From contig JAZSQT010000081.1 of assembly GCA_045538075.1 (NCBI GenBank), forward strand, positions 1-13,207: DNA of 13,207 bases, written 5' to 3'. Source of the DNA: JAZSQT01 sp045538075 (lineage in GTDB: Bacteria; Chrysiogenota; Deferribacteres; Deferribacterales; Mucispirillaceae). The translations under genes were made by a program, and so were the position numbers. This document shows, piece by piece, positions 1-6,235 of the stretch; position 1 is the stretch's first letter; the number at the start of each line of letters is the position of its first letter. Under the pieces are notes generated by a model. The model was not told where the DNA came from, did not search any database, and worked only from the letters and a program-made list of their open reading frames with translations.

Positions 1-234
1 AACGAAACTCCGGAAGAAATCGTTTATGATGAAAATTTACTCAACGCTATAGAAACAAAAAGGCGCAAAGAACATGTAAAAAACAACAGCTCTGAATATA
101 TTTCCAATATTTTGAATACTCTCGGGTTTGATATAGACCGGAAAACCCTTAAAAGCAAATTCGGTGCAAAAATATTCAAAAATACTAATAACACTAAAAA
201 TATAATAGAATTTTTTTATAAATTACAATTTTAA
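1..234 (+). CDS. 3' end of an unidentified protein (partial, 77 codons)
   Basis: An open frame runs from base 1 to a TAA at 232-234; the start lies outside the window. The visible 77 residues are rich in Lys, Asn, Glu and Ile, with no Cys, no membrane segment and no motif I recognise. The last residues read ...IIEFFYKLQF, probably a helical C-terminus. Codon choice differs from the rest of the window: CCG, CTC, CGG, CGC, GGG, ACC and TCC all appear within 77 codons, whereas the neighbouring genes mostly end codons in A or T. This could mean recent acquisition, or a gene under different selection; the sample is short. About 90 bases of AT-rich DNA separate it from the permease. I believe the frame is coding because it stays open and ends cleanly, but the function is unknown. 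Confidence 0.6.
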   Translation, partial: NETPEEIVYDENLLNAIETKRRKEHVKNNSSEYISNILNTLGFDIDRKTLKSKFGAKIFKNTNNTKNIIEFFYKLQF

Positions 235-260
235 AAAAATCTTGTTATATAATCATCAAT

Positions 261-289
261 GTATTAAATATCTTTAAGTAAGTTATAAT
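261..289 (+). promoter_or_regulatory. possible sigma-70-type promoter for the permease
   Basis: A perfect TATAAT lies at 284-289, with a poor -35 candidate (GTATTA, 261-266) at a 17-base spacer. Transcription would begin near 296, just ahead of an AGGAG at 301-305. A second TATAAT at 248-253 has no convincing -35. In DNA this AT-rich, TATAAT arises by chance, so this is a weak call. Confidence 0.25.
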
Positions 290-300
290 TTACTAAATAT

Positions 301-305
301 AGGAG
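301..305 (+). promoter_or_regulatory. ribosome binding site at unusual distance (permease)
   Basis: AGGAG is the only Shine-Dalgarno-like sequence upstream of the permease ATG (325-327), but it lies 19 bases away instead of the usual 5-9. An in-frame TAA at 307-309 and the absence of any in-frame ATG, GTG or TTG between it and 325 rule out a longer protein. The intervening bases are all A or T. Confidence 0.35.
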
Positions 306-324
306 TTAATATTTATTATATTTT

Positions 325-1554
325 ATGGATACATCTTATTACTTAACTATTTTAATTTTTTTAATAATTTATGTATTTATTTCTATTCAACGTTTCCCTT
401 TTATTAAGATAGATAGACCTGCTGGAGTTTTTACTGGCGTAACACTTTTAATATTATTTGGAGTAATAACTCTTGAAGAAGGCTATAGCTATATTGATTT
501 TAATGTTATTACCTTTTTGCTTGGTATGATGATTATGGTTTCATACCTACAAAAATCTGGATTTTTCTCTTTAGCTGCTTCTATAACTGTAAAAAATTGC
601 AATAATCCTAAAACTTTATTAATAGGCACTATTATATCTTCTGCTATTCTTTCTGCATTATTCGTAAATGATACTGTTTGTTTACTTATTACTCCAATTA
701 TAATATCAGCCGTTCAAATGCTAAAAATAAATCCTATGCCTTATTTATCAGCAGTTGCTATATCGTCAAATATAGGCAGTGGGCTAACAGTAACTGGCAA
801 CCCACAAAATATGTATATTGGTATAAAAACTGGAATAAGTTTTATTGATTTTTCTATTATAGCCTCTATACCAGTATTACTATCATTAGTTGCTACTTAC
901 TTTGTTATAAAAGTTATTTATAGTAAAGATTTAAAATATTTTAGTAGTATTCCCCAATTTAAAACTTTTGATGAAATAGATAAAAAACTAATGATTAAAA
1001 GTTTATTATCTCTTTTTGTTACTATGATACTTTTTATATCTGGAGTTAGCTATCCTTTTGCAGCTTTAATTGGTGCTACATTAATAATCCTCTTAGCTGG
1101 GATAAGACCTGCTAACGTTTTTAAAAATATAGATTGGCCAATATTACTATTTTTTGCTGGGTTATTTATCACTATGGGTGCTTTTGAAAAAATGGGCTAT
1201 ATTTCATCATTAATAGATAAATCATCAGAATTTATGGAAAATGGTAGCCTATACTCGTTAAGTATTTTTTCATCTATTGCACTACTTATTTCTAATGCAG
1301 TTAGTAACGTGCCAGCAGTTATATTAATGCTTCCAGTTGTAGAAAATTCTATTAATGACGCTCTTTTATTATCTCTTATATCTACTTTTGCTGGAAATTT
1401 AACTCTCGTTGGCTCTGTAGCAAATTTGATAGTCGCAGAACGAGCTGAATCTTGCAAAATAAATTATTCTTTTGTAGAACATTTAAAAACTGGAGTTCCA
1501 ATTACAATTATTTCTTGTATAATTTCTATAATTTATATATACTTATTAAGATAA
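325..1554 (+). CDS. CitMHS / SLC13-ArsB family permease
   Basis: A 409-residue integral membrane protein of the ion-transporter superfamily that includes citrate carriers, SLC13/DASS transporters, ArsB and NhaD. It has about ten to eleven hydrophobic segments spread over its whole length and no cleavable signal peptide. Family-type re-entrant motifs are visible twice, as expected for an inverted-repeat fold: NDTVCLLITP (115-124) with SNIGSGLTVTGNPQNM (148-163) in the first half, and SNAVSNVPAVILMLP (323-337) with GNLTLVGSVANLIVAE (357-372) in the second. The length is normal for the family. The substrate (dicarboxylate, sulfate, arsenite or other anion) cannot be read from the sequence, and no ars or citrate-use genes are nearby. 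The ATG at 325 is the only usable start after an in-frame stop at 307. It faces the same way as the next gene, with about 80 bases between them. Confidence 0.88.
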   Translation: MDTSYYLTILIFLIIYVFISIQRFPFIKIDRPAGVFTGVTLLILFGVITLEEGYSYIDFNVITFLLGMMIMVSYLQKSGFFSLAASITVKNCNNPKTLLIGTIISSAILSALFVNDTVCLLITPIIISAVQMLKINPMPYLSAVAISSNIGSGLTVTGNPQNMYIGIKTGISFIDFSIIASIPVLLSLVATYFVIKVIYSKDLKYFSSIPQFKTFDEIDKKLMIKSLLSLFVTMILFISGVSYPFAALIGATLIILLAGIRPANVFKNIDWPILLFFAGLFITMGAFEKMGYISSLIDKSSEFMENGSLYSLSIFSSIALLISNAVSNVPAVILMLPVVENSINDALLLSLISTFAGNLTLVGSVANLIVAERAESCKINYSFVEHLKTGVPITIISCIISIIYIYLLR

Positions 1555-1621
1555 TCATACATAAAAATATTTTTTTATAAATAATCTTATTTAATAATAA
1601 GTTTTGATTATTTTCAGTAAC

Positions 1622-1628
1622 AAAGGGG
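1622..1628 (+). promoter_or_regulatory. ribosome binding site that fixes the start at 1634
   Basis: AAAGGGG ends five bases before the ATG at 1634-1636. The frame also opens ten codons earlier at a TTG (1604), but that codon has no ribosome binding site and would place this purine run inside the coding sequence. The ATG at 1634 is therefore preferred. Confidence 0.75.
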
Positions 1629-1633
1629 ATAAT

Positions 1634-2170
1634 ATGTCTGATTTTGATAGACCAAAAAATAATGATGTATATATTGAAGAAGGTGAGCTTCAACGTGTTA
1701 GATGTCCACGAACTGGGCAAATTAAAGAAGTTGATTTAAGTTTGCCTGCTTTATCAAGGACAATGGAAGAAATACGCAGAAATGCAGAAATGATTAATCA
1801 ACCAAATGCAAGTTTTGAAATGGCAATGAGCCGTTTTGAAAGTATTAAAGAGCTTGTTTTAGATCATGCTCAATTCTCCCCTAAGCTAAAAAATTTGCAA
1901 GTTAGAATTTTAAATAGAACAATAGAAGTTGTTAGAGAAATTGATGAAATTGATTTATTAAAAACGGCATACGCTAGGAACTACTATATAACTAAAGCAA
2001 AAGCTGAACTTGCAAAAGAAAACAGAAGTTCTAAAGAAGGCAGGCTTAATGCAATTAATAAAGCCCTTGAAATTATGCAAATAGCTATCAAAAAATATCT
2101 ATCAGAAGATGAAGAAACATTAAAATTTATAGACGATTTACTTGCTGAAAAAGCTGAATTGGGAAGTTGA
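1634..2170 (+). CDS. hypothetical protein, small helical, 178 aa
   Basis: I do not recognise this family. From the ATG at 1634 it encodes 178 residues, with a strong ribosome binding site just upstream. No signal peptide or membrane segment is seen, so a cytosolic location is likely. Residues 18-35 contain the single cysteine in an RCPRTGQI segment (23-30), resembling half of a zinc knuckle but with no partner Cys. From about residue 38 to the end the sequence is charged and strongly helix-like (many Glu, Lys, Arg, Leu, Ile; few Gly or Pro), suggesting a helical bundle or short coiled coils, perhaps an adaptor or regulator. The gene ends at TGA 2168-2170, inside the loop of a terminator hairpin. 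It faces the same direction as the permease but the intergenic spacing suggests it may have its own promoter. Codon use matches the neighbouring genes. Confidence 0.8.
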   Translation: MSDFDRPKNNDVYIEEGELQRVRCPRTGQIKEVDLSLPALSRTMEEIRRNAEMINQPNASFEMAMSRFESIKELVLDHAQFSPKLKNLQVRILNRTIEVVREIDEIDLLKTAYARNYYITKAKAELAKENRSSKEGRLNAINKALEIMQIAIKKYLSEDEETLKFIDDLLAEKAELGS

Positions 2171-2188
2171 TACTTCCCAATTTTTATT
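2157..2188 (+). terminator. rho-independent terminator between convergent genes
   Basis: AATTGGGAAG (2157-2166) pairs perfectly with CTTCCCAATT (2173-2182) across the six-base loop TTGATA, and the stem runs into a T-rich tract (2181-2188). The tract favours termination of plus-strand transcripts, ending the 178-aa gene. The TGA of that gene lies in the loop (2168-2170). On the minus strand the stem falls just past the TAA of the Maf gene (2184-2186), but the T-rich tract there is interrupted, so termination of the long operon is possible but less certain. Confidence 0.85.
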
Positions 2189-4082
2189 CGTTACTGCTAT
2201 CTAATTCTTTCTTATAATTTTCAAGAATTTCTATAGATATTTTAAATTCATCTACTATTTTGTCTATTAAAAGTGCCATAACTGAATAAAATTCTTTAAA
2301 TTTTACATTTAACTTATTATTCAATTCTAAAGATTGAGGTTCTACAAAACGTAAAGCGTTTAAATCCATAGCAGATTTTATATAGAATGCTTGAACGTAA
2401 TGCATTAAAATAAGATGAAAATCTTCTGTATTAAATACGTTAATAATACTTGCAATATCATCTATTGCTTTATCTGCTGCTTTAATATCTATTTTTGATA
2501 CATCATTTTCGCCAGCTTCAATTAATTTTTCATATTCAAGGCAATATTCTAACCCTCTTCTAAACTCATTGGCAACTCCAATACAATAATCATACGCATA
2601 GTTTAATTTTTTTAGAACATTTGCAACTTGTTTTTCTTTTAATTTCTTATTTGGAATTTTTAAGTATTTTCTAATAGTAGCTAATGGATTTATATCTTTC
2701 GTAACGTATTTATCTATAGCTTCTGCAAAGGTCATAATAGTAGTGCCTTGAATTTTTGCTCCACCTTCAGTTGCGTTAATAACTGTGCCTTCGTGAGTTG
2801 CCATATCTCTTTCATAATGTTTTAAAAAGCTATACCAAGTGTTAGTTGTTTTAACTTTTGGAGCGTAATTACCTTCTACTTCAAGATGAAAACCTTGTCT
2901 TTTTGTTTCAAAATCTTCTCCATAATGGAATCCAGAAGCGTGAGATTTATTATCTTCGCCATAAGCTAAATCTTGTCCTATAATAATTATTGGGTCGCAA
3001 CCAAAAAATTCTAATAACTTAAAAGCCATATTTGCAGACGATGGACCTATAGTTAAAATACCTTTTGGAACATCAAGCCATTTGAAAGTGGCAAAGTCTC
3101 TATAAACAATGATTTTATCACCAGGAAAATTTGCATAAGTTTCTGGAACAATAACTGGACAAGCAGCTAAATAAGAATCTTTAACATCTTCTGGAGTTAA
3201 GCCTTCAAATAATTTTGATGTTGCAATTACACGTTCAAGAGATGTAACCATATGAGCAGGTTTTAACCCTTTTGATTTTAATACTTTTACAGAACCATCA
3301 ACGGCAACTATAACTGCTTTATTATATATCTTTTCAAGAAGTTCTACATTTTTATTTAATGATGGACCAGTTGCAACGACAACTCCTGGTTTACCCTTAA
3401 ATGCTCCTTCTAATTCTTTTACACCAGGACTATTAATAATAGTTGGAATATTTCTTAATGTATATTTTATCCCTATTAAAGAATCGTAAGGGTCATTGCC
3501 GTATAATCCTAATACACCAGCAACTGCATCTTTTACTGTTTTGATTGCTCCTATATAAAAGTCTTTATCTGATGCAATAGAAGCAAAATTTTCTATAAAA
3601 TTAATTGCCTTTAGATACGGTAACATTTGAGGAGTATTAAAAAAATCAAAAGTTTCTGGATATAATGCTTGAATTGGCTTACAACCAACAATCTTAATTG
3701 AGGGGTTTAAAAATATATGTTTTAAACTTATCCCCATCATAACAGTTTTTAACAACTCGGGATCTTTTTCAAAAACAAGAATATTAGCGTAAGGACATCT
3801 TTTATAATACTCTACTGCATGGTATCCAGCACCAAAACCTAACACTACAGCACAATTTGCTAAATATATTTTTTTATCATTAAGCTCGCCTACTACACTC
3901 ATAATAGGGTCTATATTGTTGTAGTAATATCTATTCATCTTAACATCAAATAAAGTAGGCATACCGTCTTTTCTTTGAGAAGGAACTAATTTATATCTAC
4001 CAGTTAATTGAGTGTTTTCAATAATTTTTGCAAGTTCTGGGTATCTTTTTGATAAAGCAATTAAATTTTGTTTAAATGGCAT
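2184..4082 (-). CDS. maf: Maf motility accessory factor (DUF115/MAF_flag10), putative flagellin nonulosonate transferase
   Basis: A 632-residue cytoplasmic protein of the 6-hydroxymethylpterin pyrophosphokinase MptE-like/DUF115 class. In flagellated bacteria this family (motility accessory factors) is required for moving pseudaminic or legionaminic acid from its CMP form to Ser/Thr of flagellin before export. The N-terminal part has a Rossmann-like glycine motif VVLGFGAGYHAVEYY (79-93) followed by FEKDPELL (104-111). The central DUF115 core shows VVVATGPSLN (234-243), AVDGSVKVL (260-268), GPSSANMAF (346-354) and IGQDLAYGEDNKSHA (368-382). The C-terminal 170 or so residues look helical. The length is typical. 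An AGGA lies about eight bases before the ATG. It is the last gene of the nonulosonate operon, 18 bases after pseI, which supports the transferase role. No flagellin gene is in the window, so the acceptor is inferred. Confidence 0.88.
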   Translation of the reverse strand: MPFKQNLIALSKRYPELAKIIENTQLTGRYKLVPSQRKDGMPTLFDVKMNRYYYNNIDPIMSVVGELNDKKIYLANCAVVLGFGAGYHAVEYYKRCPYANILVFEKDPELLKTVMMGISLKHIFLNPSIKIVGCKPIQALYPETFDFFNTPQMLPYLKAINFIENFASIASDKDFYIGAIKTVKDAVAGVLGLYGNDPYDSLIGIKYTLRNIPTIINSPGVKELEGAFKGKPGVVVATGPSLNKNVELLEKIYNKAVIVAVDGSVKVLKSKGLKPAHMVTSLERVIATSKLFEGLTPEDVKDSYLAACPVIVPETYANFPGDKIIVYRDFATFKWLDVPKGILTIGPSSANMAFKLLEFFGCDPIIIIGQDLAYGEDNKSHASGFHYGEDFETKRQGFHLEVEGNYAPKVKTTNTWYSFLKHYERDMATHEGTVINATEGGAKIQGTTIMTFAEAIDKYVTKDINPLATIRKYLKIPNKKLKEKQVANVLKKLNYAYDYCIGVANEFRRGLEYCLEYEKLIEAGENDVSKIDIKAADKAIDDIASIINVFNTEDFHLILMHYVQAFYIKSAMDLNALRFVEPQSLELNNKLNVKFKEFYSVMALLIDKIVDEFKISIEILENYKKELDSSNE

Positions 4083-4100
4083 ATCTAATTTCCTATTTTT

Positions 4101-5144
4101 TTAGTTTACAAACATATCAAAAGAAAGAGGTTCGCCTTTTGATATATCTCTCTTGGCAATTTTGCCTATAATATTTTTAAAAAATTCTGGATGAAGCCCA
4201 TTAGAAGGTCTAATAGACTTTATATTATTTTCATTAATTATACTACCTTTTTTTATATCAGAAACTGCATATAAACTTCTTGCGTATGCCTTGCCTTTAA
4301 TTTGAGATTTAGTAAGAGTTAAATTTGCCTCTCCTAACGCACTTTCTACTGTGCGAATAGATTGAACCATACTTTTAAACTCAACTGGTGTCATAGAAAA
4401 AGAACTATCTGCTGAATCAATAGATTTATCTAATATAAAGTGTTTTTCTATTATTACTGCACCTAATGCAACAGCAGCAACGGCGACATTATTATCCATT
4501 GTATGATCGCTTAAACCAACTGGAACATTAAAAACATCTTTTAAATAAGTGATTGCTTTTAAGTTTGCCTCATCTATGGGAGCTGGATAAGAACTTGTGC
4601 ATTTTAATAAAACGACATCTTTATTGCCAGCCTTATAACAAGCATTTATTGCTTTTTCTATATCTTCTTTTTCTGCAATACCTGTAGAGATAATAACTGG
4701 CTTTTGTTTTTTTGCAACGTATTCTATTAAATTTACGTCAGTAATTTCAAAGGAGGCAATTTTATAAGCTGGCATATTTATACTTTCTAAAAAATCAACG
4801 GCAGAATTATCAAAAGGAGAAGAAAATAGTATTAACCCTAATTTTTCTGCTTCTTTTTTTAATATTTCGTGCCATTGCCAAGGAGTATAAGATTTTTCGT
4901 ATAATTCGTAAAAAGTTAAACCGTCCCATATAGAACCGTTATTTATAACAAATTCTCTTCGGTTGCTTTTTATTGTAATAGTATCAGCACGATAAGTTTG
5001 TAGTTTAACTGCATCAGCACCAGCTTCCTTTGCAGCTTTTATTGTTTTTATTGCTAAATCTATACTGCCACCATGATTTGCAGAAAGTTCTGCAATTATC
5101 ATTGTTTTGCCTTTACCTAATTCAAAACCATTAATATTTATCAT
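4101..5144 (-). CDS. pseI: pseudaminic acid synthase (NeuB family)
   Basis: PseI condenses 2,4-diacetamido-2,4,6-trideoxy-L-altrose (or an acyl variant) with phosphoenolpyruvate to give the nine-carbon nonulosonic acid, in the cytoplasm and with a divalent metal. The 347 residues show the NeuB TIM barrel: IAELSANHGG (17-26), VKLQTY (46-51), FSSPFD (107-112), KCTSSYPAP (181-189), LSDHTM (211-216) and IEKHF (232-236), with the metal-ligand histidines expected at H214 and H235. ADSSFS (245-250) follows, then a C-terminal SAF/antifreeze-like domain (about 286-347). The SANHGG and ADSSFS forms resemble PseI more than sialic acid synthases, though a legionaminic-type product cannot be excluded by eye. 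Its ATG lies two bases after the stop of the upstream acetyltransferase, and its weak GGAT ribosome site overlaps that gene's end, so translation is probably coupled. Confidence 0.93.
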   Translation of the reverse strand: MININGFELGKGKTMIIAELSANHGGSIDLAIKTIKAAKEAGADAVKLQTYRADTITIKSNRREFVINNGSIWDGLTFYELYEKSYTPWQWHEILKKEAEKLGLILFSSPFDNSAVDFLESINMPAYKIASFEITDVNLIEYVAKKQKPVIISTGIAEKEDIEKAINACYKAGNKDVVLLKCTSSYPAPIDEANLKAITYLKDVFNVPVGLSDHTMDNNVAVAAVALGAVIIEKHFILDKSIDSADSSFSMTPVEFKSMVQSIRTVESALGEANLTLTKSQIKGKAYARSLYAVSDIKKGSIINENNIKSIRPSNGLHPEFFKNIIGKIAKRDISKGEPLSFDMFVN

Positions 5145-5146
5145 AT

Positions 5147-5668
5147 CTATCCATCTAATATTAATTCATAATAATAAACTGTTATTTCTTGATTATCAAT
5201 TTCTATTTTATAATTTTTATCCTTATTCTCTTTATAGCCAGCATTTATTATTGATTTAATACTTGAGTTATTAAAAGAAAAAACTTCAGTAACAATAAGT
5301 CTCACCCCCCCCCTAACGCCTATTTCGCTACCATTTTTTGCTACACTACTTGCAATATCTAGCAAAATTTTTCCAATACCTTTTTCGTTTTCTCTATTTT
5401 TTGCTTTATAATATCCAACTTCTGCAAAGTCTTTAGAAATATTTAAAAAACTAATAACACCATAAGGAATATTGTTTTCATCTTGAACTAAAAAATATGC
5501 TCTATCTACTCTATTTTTTAATGTTTCTACGTAATTAAAGTGGTCTTGTCTTTCTATTATACCTTGATTAAAAGAGTTTTTTCTAACTTGATAATCGTTT
5601 CGCCAAGATAAAATTTCATCTAATTCTTTTTCGCTACAATCAATAAAATTTTTTAAAATATACTTCAT
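5147..5668 (-). CDS. pseH: PseH-like GNAT N-acetyltransferase containing a G9 tract (probably phase variable)
   Basis: A 173-residue GNAT-fold protein. PseH uses acetyl-CoA to acetylate the C4 amino group of UDP-4-amino-4,6-dideoxy-N-acetyl-beta-L-altrosamine made by PseB and PseC. Recognisable parts are SWRND (21-25) near the start, YGVISFLNI (69-77), and the CoA-loop-like segment ENEKGIGKILL (93-103). The final strand-helix unit EVFSFNNSSI (128-137) is typical of PseH relatives. Residues 116-123 (IGVRGGVR), ahead of that strand, look longer and more Gly-rich than usual and are encoded by a run of nine G. With nine G the gene is intact. With eight G it stops after residue 121; with ten it stops after 127. 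Both lose the last GNAT strands. Its ATG overlaps the formyltransferase stop by four bases, and pseI begins two bases beyond its TAG. Confidence 0.86.
   Translation of the reverse strand: MKYILKNFIDCSEKELDEILSWRNDYQVRKNSFNQGIIERQDHFNYVETLKNRVDRAYFLVQDENNIPYGVISFLNISKDFAEVGYYKAKNRENEKGIGKILLDIASSVAKNGSEIGVRGGVRLIVTEVFSFNNSSIKSIINAGYKENKDKNYKIEIDNQEITVYYYELILDG
5305..5313 (-). repeat. G9 homopolymer in the pseH coding strand (candidate contingency tract)
   Basis: Nine consecutive C on the plus strand equal nine G in the mRNA sense, read AGG GGG GGG GTG (Arg-Gly-Gly-Val, residues 119-122). No other G or C run of similar length is seen in the window; other homopolymers are A or T. Removing one G gives AGG GGG GGG TGA. 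Adding one gives a TGA seven codons after the third GGG-position codon (GGT GAG ACT TAT TGT TAC TGA). Such tracts are known slippage sites for phase variation, for example in Campylobacter flagellar glycosylation genes. Confidence 0.85.
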
Positions 5669-6225
5669 AATGCTTTGCCTTTTATATCTTTTACTAATGT
5701 ATCGTAACCTAAATCTTTATATAAATATTTATATTTTAATTTATCTTTTGTTGTATGGTATGACCCTCTCTCTTTTTGCTTAAATGGTATAATTTTTCCA
5801 TTTAAAATATTTTCGGAATTATCATTAAATAGAGAAACAATTTCATTTATTAATTTATCGTAACTCGTTTTTAGTGTATCAAAATCATCAAAAAATACTT
5901 CTTTTCGTAATAAAATATCTCCACAATCTAAATCTTTTGTTATTTGATGAATGGAAACACCCTTTGGACTATCTTCTAAAAAACTCCATAAATTTGGATC
6001 TGCACCTTTGTTATATGGGAGATATGATATATGCAAATTTATTATTTTATTTTTAAATTTATTAATTATATCTTCTTTTATAATATACCTATAACCAAAA
6101 CTTATTATAAAATCGTATCCCTCTACATCAATAATTTTATCTTCTTTTATAGTTATTGTGTGGAAATTTTTTAAAAGAATATCTTTTAATAAATACGATT
6201 TTTGCCCTAAAAGTAAGATATTCAT
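5665..6225 (-). CDS. small formyltransferase-fold protein, putative sugar N-formyltransferase
   Basis: A 186-residue protein of the formyl_trans_N fold, shared by methionyl-tRNA formyltransferase, GAR transformylase, ArnA and nucleotide-sugar N-formyltransferases. These use N10-formyl-tetrahydrofolate to formylate an amino group. The catalytic Asn-His-Asp triad appears intact: N63 and H65 in INLHISYLP (62-70), and D100 in DLDCGDIL (98-105). The KGADPNLW segment (73-80) matches the family's R/KGxxP loop. It starts MNILLLGQKSYLL and lacks the C-terminal OB domain of tRNA formyltransferases; it is essentially a single domain. It lies between the cytidylyltransferase and pseH, a position often held by pseG. 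It therefore probably formylates a 4-amino sugar nucleotide in this pathway rather than initiator tRNA. It is not a PseG homologue: no GT-B features are visible. Ten bases follow the previous gene, and its stop overlaps pseH. Confidence 0.8.
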   Translation of the reverse strand: MNILLLGQKSYLLKDILLKNFHTITIKEDKIIDVEGYDFIISFGYRYIIKEDIINKFKNKIINLHISYLPYNKGADPNLWSFLEDSPKGVSIHQITKDLDCGDILLRKEVFFDDFDTLKTSYDKLINEIVSLFNDNSENILNGKIIPFKQKERGSYHTTKDKLKYKYLYKDLGYDTLVKDIKGKAL

Positions 6226-6235
6226 TTATTATCCA

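Noticed and set aside
306..313. PseH G9 tract as a sequencing error
   Set aside because: Coordinates here mark an unrelated AT stretch checked for comparison. At 5305-5313 the frame is intact at nine G and the protein on both sides matches the GNAT family, so no error needs to be assumed, though homopolymer length should be confirmed in reads.
1586..1605. CTTATT/AATAAG hairpin followed by TTTT after the permease
   Set aside because: A six-base stem with one G-C pair is common by chance in such AT-rich DNA; too weak to call a terminator.
4854..4860. T7 (A7 in coding strand) in pseI, and similar runs in recJ near 11354, 12551 and 12973, as further slippage tracts
   Set aside because: Runs of seven A/T are expected by chance at this base composition and usually fall in Lys/Phe codons; no special frame-switch design is seen.
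5665..6225. Calling the small gene before pseH a PseG UDP-sugar hydrolase
   Set aside because: Position suggests it, but the sequence shows the formyltransferase NLH...D triad and is only 186 residues, without GT-B features.
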